Assembly (NCBI GenBank): GCA_030248195.1
Contig: JASAND010015508.1
Location: 62,001 to 126,000 of the forward strand
Length of the DNA stretch: 64,000 nucleotides
Direction of reading: 5' to 3'
Origin: Trissonchulus latispiculum
Taxonomy: Eukaryota > Nematoda > Enoplea > Enoplida > Ironidae
Made by a program: the position numbers and the translations under genes. Under the pieces are notes generated by a model, which did not search any database, was not told the DNA's origin, and saw only the letters and a program-made list of their open reading frames with translations. This document shows positions 1 to 12,333 of this stretch, piece after piece. The first letter of the stretch is position 1; every line of letters starts with the position of its first letter.

Positions 1-916
1 CCAGGATTTTTTGAAGGGGGGGCCCGACCCAAAAATCCGGCGACCTTTTTTTGGGAAATCCACAAATTTTTGCCAAGTTTTGGCAAATTTTACCTTAATT
101 TCCCAAAAAATCTCAAATTTTAGCAAAAATTTTTCGATTTTTAGCAAAACTTAAAAACACTCAAATAATGCATATAAACAGCTGAAAAATTTTTCAATAG
201 GGGGCCCGACACCCCAAAGGGAGGGGCCCAAATCGCAAAGGGGGGGGCCCGGGGCCTGTGTTTTTTTTCGTCCGAACTTTTTGCGGTCCGTGGCGCAGTG
301 TCCCAAAATTTTTTGCGTAATTTGGAAAAAAATTGCGCCATGCATGTTTTCGGTCAAAAAACCGCTTTTAGTGTTATTTTGTATTTTATTTAACGTTTTA
401 CAGCATTTTTAATGCTTAATTTATCGTTTCGCCACGCCAGAAAGGAGCCTTCTAAAATTTTACGCAATTCTTAGCGCGAAAGTGGGTGAATAGAATATAT
501 ATATGAAACATTTATCAGCAGAAATTTGTTGAAAATTGGACTTCGGAACTGTGTTTTCCAAGAAGTTTGTCTTCTGAAAAAAATTTTCGCGATTTCACTA
601 TCTTGTTTTCGACATATAAATGAATACAACGAATTATGATTATTTAACATTGTGTCGTTTTGACGACATTAAAGAAAGATCAGAGACGAATACGCTAAAG
701 AAAGAACGCTAATGCTATAGCTGGGAACGAAATAGGAACAATTACGTAGATGCGCCGAAGGCGCAAAAAATTTTCAAGAATGTCTTTTGCAAGTTCAAAA
801 CTTTTCAGTTTTCAAGAAATTAATAAATAGTTGATTCAGGAACCGTCCATTTTCGTGTGTTCCAAGAAAATTGTGCGGCCACGTGCGAGGGGTAAGTTTC
901 GTAGAGCTGAACAGAT
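1..916. other. A/T-rich degenerate repeat DNA, no gene
   Basis: No coding exon is visible. The first 360 bases alternate blocks of short A/T words (variants of aaattttgcc) with G and C tracts of 6 to 9 bases. The same style returns at 2400-3520, so this is probably one dispersed or satellite-like family. The remainder is unremarkable A/T-rich sequence. Confidence 0.5.
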
Positions 917-2194
917 TATATAGTCAGGTTCCCAAAAAAAATCAGAGGCAAAGTTCCCAAAAAAAATCAGAGCCAGATCTGCCAACTGCTTCGGCCGTTT
1001 CGAGCCAAACTTGGCACACAGTAAGTAGAAGACCTTAGCCAGATAATATATTAGTTTGGGTTATATAGCTCATCTCGCGTAGCCAAGGCGCCAGACCAAA
1101 GACTACCACCCCAAAATGACCTCTATGTAAGTTTTGACTTGATCTTGGAAAATCAGTCTCAAAACAGTAAGGGAAAACTTCTTAAGTCCCTAATTATGGT
1201 TGGTAGGTAAGACACTAAAGTGCTCACGATACCACATATTCTAGCTCTGCTGGCTCTCATGCTTCGTCCTGGGCTACCTGAGTTTTTTTGGGAACAAGTT
1301 CCCAAATAAAAAATCACTTTGAACTTCGCTGAAATGGGCAATTCTACTCTGTAAAATCACGCATATGGCCCTATTAGCGTTGTTTTAGAACGTTTAGCGC
1401 CATAAAATTATTCAAACTACTCATACCCCTACCTGAGCTCGTTTTCGTAGGTCTAGGCGGGCTCAATACAAATGTTGCAAAAATTCGTCCTGTTACGGCT
1501 CGGAACGGAGCATTATTGATAATTTTATGCTGAATTAACGCTAGTAACAGATTCATTATTTAGTATAATTAAGCCAGAATATACAATATGCTAGGTTTAG
1601 AAAAGTTTTTACGATAGTCCTAGCATGGCAGACTGCTCAGAAGGTTTGCGTTAGTGATGTTCAGTGTTGTCACAACTATCCCGATAAATCTTTTGCACCT
1701 TTTGTGTGCATAAAATATTAATTGAAAGCACGCTAAAAGTGCAGAAAACGTCATCGTAATTGTTCCCTTGGTGAAATATAAGTTGCCTCAACTCACAACC
1801 CTTGACGCACCAAGTCAGGGCAGGCTTACGTTGTAAAAGCATGTCACTGTAGAATGGGTGGACGCTACAGTTCCAATTAGTATCTTATAATGTTAGCTAG
1901 TTACGGGCTATATATGGGCCATATAAGTTATGTGCTAGCCCTTCTCTGTTATTATAAATGGGGTGATTTTTTATTTGGGAACGACTGATTTTTTTGGGAA
2001 TAGTTCCCAAAAAAAATCACGGAAATTTTTTAATTATTCTAGATAGCTATGAGCTACAGCAGGGATAGTAGGTGGGTAAATGTGTCAGGCCAAGCACTAT
2101 TCATATATACCCTAGTTGGGCTAGCCCACCTAAGTTTGCGAGAGTACCGGGCAAAAAACTGTTTCGTGATTTTTTTTGGGAACCTGACTATATA
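917..2194. mobile_element. TIR element, about 1.28 kb, non-autonomous
   Basis: The ends are inverted repeats of about 28 bp. The left end starts TATATAGTCAGGTTCCCA at 917, and its complement ends at 2194 (TGGGAACCTGACTATATA). Both continue into an A-run and ATCA. The word GTTCCCAAAAAAAATCA also recurs inside, near 953 and 2004, so the ends are internally repeated. No transposase frame is recognised. The target duplication is unclear because the flanking bases are part of the inverted repeat. Superfamily not assigned. Confidence 0.7.
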
Positions 2195-3560
2195 CATCTA
2201 CAATTTTCATTTTTTAATCCACGTACGGTTCCTGCACTTGATGTGTTGTATAAAATGCTTTGATGCCCCAAACAATTTTGCAAAGGCAGTTTTGAATTAT
2301 ATAGTGGAAAACAAAACATAGCTGATACAATACAACGCTTTAGCATCACGATCAATCAACAACAAACAACCATAAAGTTTTGGAGTAAACTCAAATAGGC
2401 AAATGTACACACAATGCGGGGGTCTGGGGGCGGAACTGCGGAAGCCCCCAGCAAAAATTAGGAGAATTTTAAAATTTTCGACTCCAAATCGCATTTTTTA
2501 AGCATATTTTGGCTCAAAAATTTTTGCGTACTGTGGCGCAAAGGCCCAAAATTTTTTGCGTATTTCAGAAAAAAATTGCGTAATTTCGCAGTTTGTGGCG
2601 CAAAAAAAAACCCAGCGGGGCCCCCGGCCCCCCCCCCCTGGCGCCGCCACTGCTAGGGGCACCTTCTCATCCAAATCGGAGACAAAAATTTTTTTCGAAA
2701 CATAAGGGGGGACCAAGGCAAAATTTTTGTTCCCCCCCATCTTTATAAGTGCCAACAGGTGGTACGGTACACCTGTCCACCTGTGCATTCGAAAACTTAG
2801 CAAAAAATTGCTAAAATTCGCTTAAGGGCATAGGTGTAACGGGGATTTGGGTTGGGGGGGCCCTTCCCCGGAATTTTGGGGGGCCCCCTTTTTAGACCCC
2901 CCCGAACCCCCCCCCCACGACCATAGGTGTGGCTGGGCAAAAAATCTGGGGGGGTTCCTTTCGATTTTATGCCATTTTTGGCAACTTTTTGGCCAATCTG
3001 GGGGGGTAGCAAAAATCTGAATATCTGGGGGGGGTTCGCCAAAATTTGTCTTTTTGGTGGGGGGGTCTCCCCCCACCCCCCCCCCCTAACACATCTATGC
3101 CCACGACCCCCCCAAAGCTCCCCCAAACAACGTTTTCTATTTTTTATGTCAAAAATTGCATTTTCAGCCATTGCTAATGCCAAAAAACATTCAACTGTGA
3201 AGTAATTTTGACATTAGACAGGGGTTTTAAACTCGAAAACTTTACTGACAACATGTTTCTAAGTCTAAAATAAGGTCAATATTGAGCCAGAAAGTCCATA
3301 AAACCGTTAAAAACGTGTATTTCTTGCAATAAGAAACACTTTAAGCCAAAAATTTGGACTTTTTTGAAAAATTTTGCAGAATTTACCCTAAAAATACCCA
3401 ATTTTTGGCCAACTTTTCGCGCCTACGGCGCGACTACCCCCCCCCCTAAAAATTTTTTGGGGGGGTTTGTAAAAATGGCTGGGGGGGGTTACCCTCCCCC
3501 CCCCCCAATTACACCTATGCTTAAGGGGGCGCTTGCATTATCGGGATTATAGATATAAAA
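2195..3560. repeat. G/C-tract satellite-like region
   Basis: Runs of 6 to 12 G or C separated by A/T-rich spacers (aaaaatctg, ttttggcca) recur from about 2400 to 3520. Open frames through this stretch on both strands are proline- and glycine-rich artefacts of the tracts. I read it as decayed repeat DNA, related in style to 1-360. Confidence 0.5.
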
Positions 3561-3589
3561 TTTAGACCGATAGCTCAATTTTAAAGAAA

Positions 3590-4583
3590 TCCCAACTAAA
3601 CTTACTTTGGTTGGCGGGGCATATTTTGACAAAATTTCGGCAACGGAGACCACGTGCTTGGCTAGCCCCCTGTGTTTTAAAATTTTGTAATTTTATTTAA
3701 GCTGGATACGACCGCGTCGATGGACGAAGTGGGAGAGAGAGTATAATACGCCTGTGTGAATGGTGTGTCTGTCCTGTGCGTGGTTGTTATGATAAGGGGC
3801 GGGGGGTTTAATATATGACAACGTTTCGCTTTCCCCACGCGACGCGTATGCTAAAGTATAAAACCATCGTTCGGAATTGTATATTCTGGGGTGTTTCTCT
3901 TGTTTTTTGGTTTTGTTTTTTTTTTTTTTTTTTAAATTTTGTTTGTGGTTTTTTTTAAAATATTTTTTTTTGGAAAAAAGTGATTTGTTTTGTGAGAATT
4001 TTTTTTTTTTTGTTTTTTCTTAAATGCTGCGACTAACTCCTCTTATTTTTGGTTGGCTGTTTTTTTAGAAGTACGCGGGGGGATTTTTTTGTTTTTGTTT
4101 TAAACCTGTATTTCGTGAGATATTTACTTTTTAAATTTTTGAATATTTATAAAAAACGTAAACTGCAAAATCAAAAAACTTAAAAAATTACCCCTGCGTT
4201 GTGTTCTTTTTCGCATTTGTGGTGTATTTTAGCAAATTTCATTAAGCCGTTTTGAGTGGCGGCGTTTTGAAAAATTTTGTTTTTCCTCTTTTGTGTGTGA
4301 CCTGAGCCAACACTGGGTTATTCAAATTTAAATATTGTTTTTCTTTTTATTCCTAGCTTCTGTGCTAGATTTTTATAGTGGGTTTGTGGAAAATATTTTT
4401 AGGAAGATCTATTCCGGGAAGCGGTCCTGGCTTGGGGGGGGCCTCCTTTTTTGGGGTTGTTGCTAAAATTTGGGGCGGTTTTGCTAATTTTTAAAAAATT
4501 CCAAATGGAGTTAATTTGGGTGGGGGGGCATGTTTTGACAAAATTTTGTTACTGGGACCATTTGGTTGGGTAGGCACCCTTAT
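3590..4583. repeat. Pair of imperfect direct repeats (about 85 bp) about 0.9 kb apart
   Basis: The segment at about 3590-3672 (motif GGGGCATATTTTGACAAAAT) returns in the same orientation at about 4493-4583 (GGGGCATGTTTTGACAAAAT), with matching flanks. The interval is T-rich and includes the 4070-4330 repeat. The pair could be degenerate long terminal repeats or a tandem duplication; no coding sequence between them supports a retrotransposon. Confidence 0.4.
4070..4330 (+). repeat. Dispersed repeat, copy 1 of the 4070/11035 family
   Basis: About 260 bases match 11035-11300 in the same orientation. Shared landmarks in order are a G-rich start after GTACGC, TTTGTTTAAACCT-like text, CGTGAGATAT, ACCCCTGC or CCCCTGC, AGCCGTT and a final AGCCAA. 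No coding potential. Confidence 0.55.
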
Positions 4584-4976
4584 TGGCTAAAAAAGTCGGA
4601 ATTTTATTAAAGCCCCAAACGAATAATTCGAATGCCCTATGTGAAAGAGCATAAAAGGTGCTTTACGATGGGTGTTTACTTCTTTGTGTATTTTTTTCTA
4701 TAAATGGTTGCGGTCGGTTGATTAATGGATTAATTTGTTGACTTGTAATGAACTGAGTTGGACTAAATGAGAACTTGGTTTGATTTGATTCGGATTCGAT
4801 AAATGGGGTCGTATTAGGCTGATAGGTTCAGTTACACGGAAGGTCAGCACGTTTGTCCCAAAGAGACAAACTTAGGTACCAGATTCCCGAAAGGTAGTTT
4901 GCCAAAATCGGGGATCTCTACAGCCAACCTGATAGGGGTGTAGTCGTGAGTTCGTTTAGGTAGGGGTCGTTAGGTT

Positions 4977-5125
4977 GATCGCAGCAGGATTCAATCCAAC
5001 AGTGTGATCGCAACAGGATCGTTTTCAGCAGCAAGATCGCAACAGGATCTGATTCAGCAGCAAGATCTCAACAGGATCTAGTTCAGCAATAAGATCGCAG
5101 CAGGATCTGACTCAGCAAGGCTGTT
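4977..5125. repeat. Minisatellite, 29-bp unit, about five copies
   Basis: Consecutive units begin GATCGCAACAGGATC or GATCGCAGCAGGAT and end in CAGCAGCAA or a variant. About five imperfect units of 29 bases lie end to end. There are no spacers between units, so this is a tandem repeat and not a CRISPR array. Confidence 0.7.
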
Positions 5126-6810
5126 CCTAACTAAGTCTGGATGAGTACACAGTGATTTATTAACTAACAACAGGGTTCGGTATGCTTTAAGAACAGTAAC
5201 AGTAATGACAGTAAAATTATTAGACAGGGTCACTGGACAATTAATATTCACTGCAGTTATTAACAATAGATAATCAAGGTACAAGGTACCAGGGTTGCCA
5301 ACTCTTTTGATGGATTAATACTTTAAATTGACCGATAATAGGGGAGGATTAGTTACTAGTATTTCCGCTACTTATTCTTTCTTTCTTCCTCTTTCCTTGT
5401 AACTACTAACAGGACTTAAACTTCGCTCTAACCTAACCTTGGGTTCCTCTTCTTCAGGTATTGCTTACAGGGTACTGTCAGGTACAGTGTGTACGCGTGA
5501 GTTGTGTATGTTAAATTAGCTTCCTTATCCGTCTAATCACAAAATAAACTAATCAACAGTTAACTTGATAATTAATTAAAGTTAAGGTTATAACACTTCT
5601 GATCCGGGAATGGGTGAGCGGGCTTAGATCTGGTATTAAAGACTCTCAAGGAATCCCACAGATCTAAGGCGGCTATCGGACGGTGGAGAGTACAAATACA
5701 AGGGGTCGGTCTAGGCGGGGAGTTACCAGGAGATGCCCGAAATATAATTAATGTAAATTAAAAGAATATTGTTTAATGGGTGCTCTTCTTTAAGTCGGAC
5801 TTCGCAGGTTCTAGGAGCACTTCCGATAGACTGGTTAGGGTTAGACCTAAGCCAGAGACCGGGGAGCCTGAGCTCCCAGGACGGAGAGATGTAGAGCAAC
5901 AGATAGATTGAACATAATTGGTTAGTTTTAAGTATAGGGTTAGAGAAGGCTTTAACAACGTTCAAACACCTGCAGGTTTCAGTGATTCCCAATTCGATCC
6001 GGTGCCAGAAATGGTCTCTGCCTTAGACTCTAAACTCCTGAGTTCATATAGTGTTCAGCAATGTACCTTCCAACTGACTGTTCCAGGCAAATGACTGATT
6101 ATGATACCACACTGATAAGACTCTGATTCCAACTAATGACTACTGATTCACAAACTACTGATACGGACAAAGTCCTTCGGATTGAGCACTGACTGATACT
6201 GGGCAGACCGCAGGCAGATCAAATTCGCTGGCAGGTGAGCTCCTCTGGATCACCTGAATCAAATGGGTTAAAACCATTAGAACAGGACACAAGTGCGGGA
6301 ATCAAACCCAGCAACCATTACTCACTTTAGATGGCTTTCTGAGGTAAAAGTTGGAACTTCGTTAGCTTTGAATAGCATTTGGGCGAAACGACTAAAAACC
6401 GCATATTTTTTGGTCAATTTACAGTTGAGACGAAGCTATTTTTTGTGCTATTAGTTCGATATAAATGAATTTCGAGCAAACATTAATTTTGGGCGATTTT
6501 CTGCCTTATGGTGCAGAAAATCGCTAGCGTAACACGATTCCTTTACAAATATTTGGGTTTTCTTTAATTAGGCTCGAAAAGAGAATAGAAAGCGCTTAAA
6601 GAGCAGGAAAGCACCCGTTTTCTGCACAAAACTAATTCTTATTTATAAGCCTTCTCTTTCCTGAAGTTGCTATTTTTTGTGATTCATTAGAAGATGGTTC
6701 AAGGAGATTTCTAATTCTTACGTACTGACGGTCACTGTTATGTTACCTAACTTTGAGTTGTATATTTTCCTACAAATCTAGCATGCTTGCAAAATGGACC
6801 AGCAAGGAGT

Positions 6811-6872
6811 CCTTATTTGCGATTCGTCCGCTCCTTGGGCATAGGACTACCTACGCGGACGAATCGAGGACC
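6811..6872. repeat. Short hairpin
   Basis: CGATTCGTCCGC pairs with GCGGACGAATCG about 25 bases downstream, giving a 12-bp perfect stem. Nothing around it identifies an RNA gene. I looked for the conserved hammerhead ribozyme core and did not see it. Confidence 0.5.
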
Positions 6873-9100
6873 AACTGGTAGTTACAGCCTGTTCTGGGAG
6901 TCCCCGTGACTCTGAATGAGACTAACTACCTGACGTACATGTTATAACGACATGACAATGGACATTCGCTCGCGCTGGCTAACATTCGCACATTCATTCA
7001 AGTAACAACCAGTTAACAGACACTTGTTCACAACTACGCAATCTTCCTGCCTAATATGAAAATTCCTTGATGATTTCGGATGTACGAATCCCATGCGCCC
7101 GATGGGAATCGACCCGTCATTAAGTTCTTGAAATAATCCAAACTGACAACGTTTCGGACCGATTACAACTTCTCTTTAACTTAATAACATTGATTTTAAA
7201 ACAACTATGATTTGAATGATTATTATTGATAGTTTCGGTCGACACTTCAGTGTGCCAGTCATAGCGTTCTGGATTATCCCAGCTTTGCATCTCATGTGGC
7301 ACGCAGACACTCAACTAACCCAATTAATGCACCATAGGTTCTCAAGAATGTAATTTAGCTGCTAGTTATTGTTGAACAATAATTATTAATGTAAGAACGA
7401 GAGACATAAATTCAAAACTGGTCAACATTAGTTGGGTAGGTTCTTAGCAATATTCATACAGGTGTGACAATCCTTGCAACCCCTATCGTGCAGAGGGGAG
7501 TTTCCGCAAGTTGCCGGTCAATCAGTCAAAGCACTCATTCATCAAACATACGAAACAAATATCAGCATTCGTGCAAATCAAACATTCCTAAAAGTTAGTT
7601 AATTTCGGAACCTCACACTCCATGAGGGGTTTACCCGAGTAACCGTTTTACGTAAATTTAGGGAAACATTCATACACTAGCCACACACACAACTTTCTTG
7701 TAAACATCTAGCTATCAAAGCACACTTGCCTAACTAACCCTAATTCTATGTGCATATTTGGTTTCTAAACTTTAGACTTCGTTAAGCTCGGATTTGGCTT
7801 TTGCAATTCTATAGAATTGCCTTATAAAAGAAATTTTGTGAAAACTAGAACTTGAAACTTGGGGGAAACTTTGTGTAAGGTTTGCAAGAAAGCCAGTGAG
7901 TAATAATTGCTCGGCAATTATTACTAGCAACAAGTTGAATTAAACTAAATACACAATTAACTGAAAAACTACAGAAAGCTGAGGAAGCCGGCCATTCCTC
8001 CCAAAACTGCTTGATAATTAATTAACTTGGATTGATGTAAACTCAATGTTTTAAGATCAGTTTTAAAACGACCTGTACAGTTTTAATACTTATCAATTTT
8101 AAAGCCGACCTAATGCTGAAACAAAGCATAATACAAAACTGGTGTTTTAAAACAGCGCACTGCCTTTTGTAAAAGTCATGGCCGGCAACTCCTAGTTGCC
8201 GGCTGTGGGGAGAATACTTCTGCCAATTAACTTAGGAATTTCAGAGCCGTAATTAAGGGGCTCTCTAGCTCAAAACTCAGAGATTAGGTCCCACTCAAAA
8301 TCCCGTTAAATACTACAAAAAGAAACCCACAAAGTGACAACGAAAGAGAGAAGAAATAAGGAAGTTTTTTGTTTAGAAGAGACACATCATTTTGAGCCGT
8401 GGCTTGGCGAACTAGAAACATAAAGAGAGAAAGAATGGGCATGTCTCAAGACCTCCGTCAGATAGGAGGGGTTTACATGAACTGCCCTGAATTTAAAATC
8501 ATAAAATAATAATAAAATTAACGAGTAAAGAAATTAAACTGGCTCGGAAGCCCATCATGCTAGAGAACTTAAAATTGGCCTTCTGGCCGAAAGTGTTAAA
8601 AAGTCGGGATTTAAGGGTTTAAAAATACAAAATATTGGCCTCTTGGCCGTGGCTTGGATTTAAAATAAACGGTGGCCAGTCGGCCTTAAAACATGAAAAG
8701 GGTCGAAAGGCCAAAATACAGACATACATACATAAAATTGGCCAAAGGGGCCACAGTATAAATCCTAATTTTTTGTTTCCTAGGCAGTAGAATGAGGCCG
8801 GACATAGAAGGTCCATGTGGCCGCTCAAGTTGTTAGTGTTCGGGTATTAGCTCAGTTTTCCTCTCTGGCTCGAAGGCCAGAGAGATCCCTAAATTTTTCT
8901 GAGGTTGGGGGTGTGTACTGCTATTTTCCCATGTCACACCAGTGACACGAGAAGCAGTACACGGGGAAGGGGACATTTTAAACGACCGCTCTCGGTCGTG
9001 CCTAGTCGAACACTGGCTAGAATTTTTGAAAATCGGCGGCCAAGGGACAGCTCGTTGACAGCTTGTAATAAAGGCGGCTTTCTTTAACTTTGGGGAAAAC

Positions 9101-9123
9101 TTCTAGAAGCTTCTAGAAGCTTC
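9101..9123. promoter_or_regulatory. Perfect heat-shock element, five alternating units
   Basis: The sequence reads TTC at 9101, GAA at 9106, TTC at 9111, GAA at 9116 and TTC at 9121, each spaced by exactly two bases. This is the inverted nTTCn/nGAAn array bound by HSF trimers. A TATA-like TTATAAAAG lies about 130 bases further along the + strand, but no gene follows, so any target is unknown. The two identical 10-bp units could also be a chance short tandem repeat. Confidence 0.55.
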
Positions 9124-10859
9124 CCATGTTTTACATGTAAGATCCGGGCTCTCTTCGGCCCGGAGACCAGGTGAGGGGTCATTTGGGAAATATTGCCCCC
9201 AACTGGTCCCTTTTTTGATGAATTTCGGGGTCGAAACTTGGGCGAATTTTATAAAAGTTTGGGTTTACATGTAAACGCAACCAAAGGGATAGTGGATAGA
9301 ATATTGGTCTTAACTTGTCTAAAAATTGACAGAAATTTGTAGAATTTTGGCCAACTTGGGCCTATGTAATACAAGAGGGATGTCAATACTTTAAATGAAA
9401 TCGGAAAATTAGTTTATTAATATTGGAAATAATTTAATATTTTTCCTTGTTCTCGGCCCCTCACACCTGAGTCTCGCTTGGACTCTTGGCCGAGAACAAA
9501 GCGTGCCGGTCATTTGTCTTCGGCAACAATTGTTCCTTGCTACTGGAAACTCCCTTTTTCCAACAAGCCAGAGGAAGAAATCCTGAGCAAGGAAGAGAAT
9601 AAAACCAAAAAGATGAAAAAATATGCACATAGTAATTTTTACCTAATTTCTAGCTAACTAAAAATTATATTATTGAATTCTACGTACTTAACTACTTAGA
9701 TTTAGTTTCTTTTCCTTTAATTTAATTTGTGTTTGAGGCAACTAGGCCCCCTTCGAACCAATAGGATGTAGAAAAGGTGTATACTAACTCTCCTTTCGAG
9801 AGGCAATTCTCCTGCTGGACTAAAGGCCAGCCCAAAGTTCACGAGAGGACAGCCTCCCAGACAATATGACTGGACTTAACATAAAGGTTACGTAAGTCTT
9901 AGTTAAGTTACACCTTTTTTGAAATACTAAAATTACGAAATGGCAAACATTTTACTAAAACATTTTTGACCATAACTTTCTTAATTTTGGGAGTTGAGAG
10001 ATAAAATTTACATTTTTGGAATCAGCGTCGAATTGCCTTTCGATTGAGCCTATGTTGTGTTTCCACATAAAATTTCGATTATTACGTAATTATTACCTGA
10101 TTAGCGCTAATTAACCCTAATTAACACCAATTAGCTCATACTAGTACTAATTTAACCTAACTGATTGCTAAAAAATGGGAAATTAATGTTAAATAACGTT
10201 AGACAGGACTACCTACGTCGAAATACAGCTACCTATGCATTTGTAACTACACGCTATTTGCTAGTTGGGGTTAATTCTACATAGTAACTACCGTATACCC
10301 GCGGACCATCTTCTTATGATTAAATTTGACAATGAATTGAAATTATTGTTTGCAAACAGAGAGGAATCACGCGTTTTTGTGGATGATATTAGGACCTTTT
10401 CTTCGAGTTTTTGGGTGGTCGATAATAATACATAGGTTGTCTAAGATTGAGTCCTAACGAAGAGGCACCAGCTCTTCATCAGGGTGTGAGCATTTGCAAT
10501 TATTATCTGTTTGGGGACAACAAGATCCGAGTGAAAAGGCACCCGCTTCTCACAAGGAGGCAATATTGAGGAATTTCCATTCAGACCACCTAATTGACTA
10601 ATATGCTTATTAATTTATGATGTTATTCTTCTTGTGTTGATGATACCCTGACCTTATACTGCGAATTTTAACTAATCTTCCCTTTCGTTTCCCTAGGAAT
10701 TAGTTATATTTTAGAGATTGGCAACCCTGTTCTTAATTACACACAAATACAAATACAGCTTGGACGTTCATTCATGTAACCATGATCATGGAAATCTTTA
10801 ACTTAACCCATTTTCTGAGGTCTTCCTTGGCGTTTTCGAGTGACCATTAAGCAAATCCC

Positions 10860-11032
10860 TCTTTTTGGATCAATTCTTCAAAATCTGATTTTTTATTTAA
10901 CCAATTTCATTACACATTAAAAAGAGAAAATGTCAAGCTACATTTTGATATAAAAATGGCTTCTTAACTCCAACTAATGAATGAGTAATAATGGTGCAAA
11001 CTTTATGTGACCAAAGGGAATCACCACCTTAA
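10860..11032. mobile_element. 3' fragment of the TTAAGGTGGTGATTCC TIR element
   Basis: It ends GGGAATCACCACCTTAA at 11032 and matches the inner end of the full element at 19800-19941, including the stretch around ATATAAAAATGGCTTC. The other terminus is missing, so this is a truncated copy. It abuts the repeat at 11035. Confidence 0.6.
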
Positions 11033-11034
11033 AG

Positions 11035-11300
11035 AGGTACGCAGGGGCACTTTTTTCTTTTTTTGTTTAAACCTTAAATTCCGTGAGATATCGACTTCTA
11101 AAGTTTTTGAACATTTATAAAATACTCAAAATTGCACAAATCAAAAAAATGAAAAAAGTGCCCCTGCATTAGGTCCGTTTATAGATTTGTGCAAAATTTG
11201 AGCTACTTTTATTTAGCCGTTAATGAGTGACACCATTTTGAAAATTTGAAATTATCCCTCTTGTGTAAGTTGCAAGCCAAGCAATAAATTTTTCAAACTC
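11035..11300 (+). repeat. Dispersed repeat, copy 2 of the 4070/11035 family
   Basis: It matches 4070-4330 in the same orientation (shared words include CGTGAGATAT and GCCCCTGC-like text). It begins within a few bases of the truncated TIR element ending at 11032, so the two may be parts of one composite element. Confidence 0.55.
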
Positions 11301-11394
11301 AGCAAATTACTAGTACTTAGCACCAACTATCGTTGCTGAAAATTTGAAAGAGATTGGTTGAGAATTGAATGCAGGAGAGCCGGTCCCGGTAATA

Positions 11395-11580
11395 GAAGCG
11401 CCCCCTTAAGGGGGGGTCGCTTTTTTGGGCGATTTTTCGACCTTCTCCGATTTTTCTCATTTTTACATATTTTGTACTCCCAATGGGTCCGCGAAACAAG
11501 ACAAGTGCGTTTTGTGCAATATTGCTTCTATCGTTCTGTAGAGTCCTTCAAAGGTGAATCCGACATGTGTTAAACATAGG
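11395..11580. mobile_element. Fragment of the TTAAGGGGGGGTC TIR element
   Basis: From TTAAGGGGGGGTCGC near 11406 through GATTTTTCGACC and CTCCGATTTT to ATGTGTTAAACATAGG near 11579, the text parallels the complete element at 42624-43865. Only the first part of the element is present. Confidence 0.55.
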
Positions 11581-11656
11581 AAAATCAAAAAGTTACGCTA
11601 AAAAAATTTGTGTCCAAAAAATTTTTCGCTGTGTGAGAAACTCAGCTCTGAAATTT

Positions 11657-11856
11657 TTTCACACTTGTTAAGGACATAAAGTAGAGTGCAGCGAGTGACT
11701 TTGGTGCAATTCTGCTGAGAATTAAAATTTTAGCAAAGTTTTAAAGTCAGAATTTGTGAAAATTCCGAGTTTGGCTATTTGCAGAATTCCAATTCTCAAC
11801 AGAATTGCACCAACGTCACGGCTGCACTCTACATTATGTCCTTAACAAGTGTGAAA
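11657..11856. mobile_element. Foldback MITE, about 200 bp
   Basis: Two arms of about 70 bases face each other: TTTCACACTTGTTAAGGACA at 11657 and its complement ending at 11856. Pairing continues through the GTAGAGTGCAGC and GGTGCAATTCTG blocks. Loop and spacer total roughly 60 bases. No coding sequence; the target duplication is not evident. Confidence 0.7.
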
Positions 11857-12093
11857 GACGCAGAAGATGTAGTGCTTCATTTTGATAGGTGGCTTAATCC
11901 ATAGCTTTAAATATTTAATAAGTTATAGCTAAAATTTTAAAATCTTTAAATTATTAAAAATTTTCGGAAGACTCTATGATGCCAAGCATTTTCCCTTGTT
12001 GCACCAGCATCAGAAATTGGTCTACGGCTACAGCGGCTCAAACTGCAAAGATAAAAGGAATACGCCGCCTGCAAATAGTAGTAACCGTGTTAC

Positions 12094-12333
12094 TTTCCTT
12101 GTTATTTTTTTTGGGAAGGGCCCAACAACAGCGGCACACCATGTGGCCATTATGTTGCTGCTCCCCGCAGACCGTGTAAAAAATACGGACGAGAAGCGGA
12201 GAAGCGAAGGTCAAGGACAGAAACATGACCCCCAAGCCAGTCAGACGTACGGTTATTTCAGTTGCACCCAGGTCAACAGTGGTTGTCTGACCAACCACCA
12301 CTGACCCCCACATGTCAAGCACAACTAGGATGG
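12094..12333 (-). CDS. Candidate exon, unknown membrane protein
   Basis: On the minus strand an open stretch follows a plausible acceptor (TTTTCAG) and ends at a possible donor (GTAACA). It would encode about 80 residues with two hydrophobic segments (near VVLDMWGSVVV and TGLGVMFLSLTF), then a Cys/His-rich tail (CRCCW). I do not recognise the family. The opposite strand is also open here, which weakens the case. Confidence 0.25.

Larger units (their letters stand above)
5290..10729. mobile_element. Possible large TIR-bounded element (CAGGGTTGCCAA ends)
   Basis: CAGGGTTGCCAACTCT at 5290-5305 is matched in inverted orientation by AGAGATTGGCAACCCTG at 10713-10729. CAGGG ends are common in hAT-like transposons. 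I see no 8-bp target duplication and no transposase frame in the 5.4 kb between, so this may be two unrelated decayed ends. The interior holds the heat-shock element at 9101 and stretches rich in short GGCC palindromes (8570-8890). It has no gene I recognise. Confidence 0.3.

Noticed and set aside
2797..3205. Open frames of about 90-130 codons on both strands
   Set aside because: Pro/Gly-rich translations of G and C tracts, open on both strands, without splice or family signals.
4977..5125. CRISPR-like array
   Set aside because: The repeats are directly adjacent, imperfect and without spacers, in an animal genome.
6811..6872. Hammerhead ribozyme
   Set aside because: A 12-bp stem is present, but the conserved catalytic core was not found.
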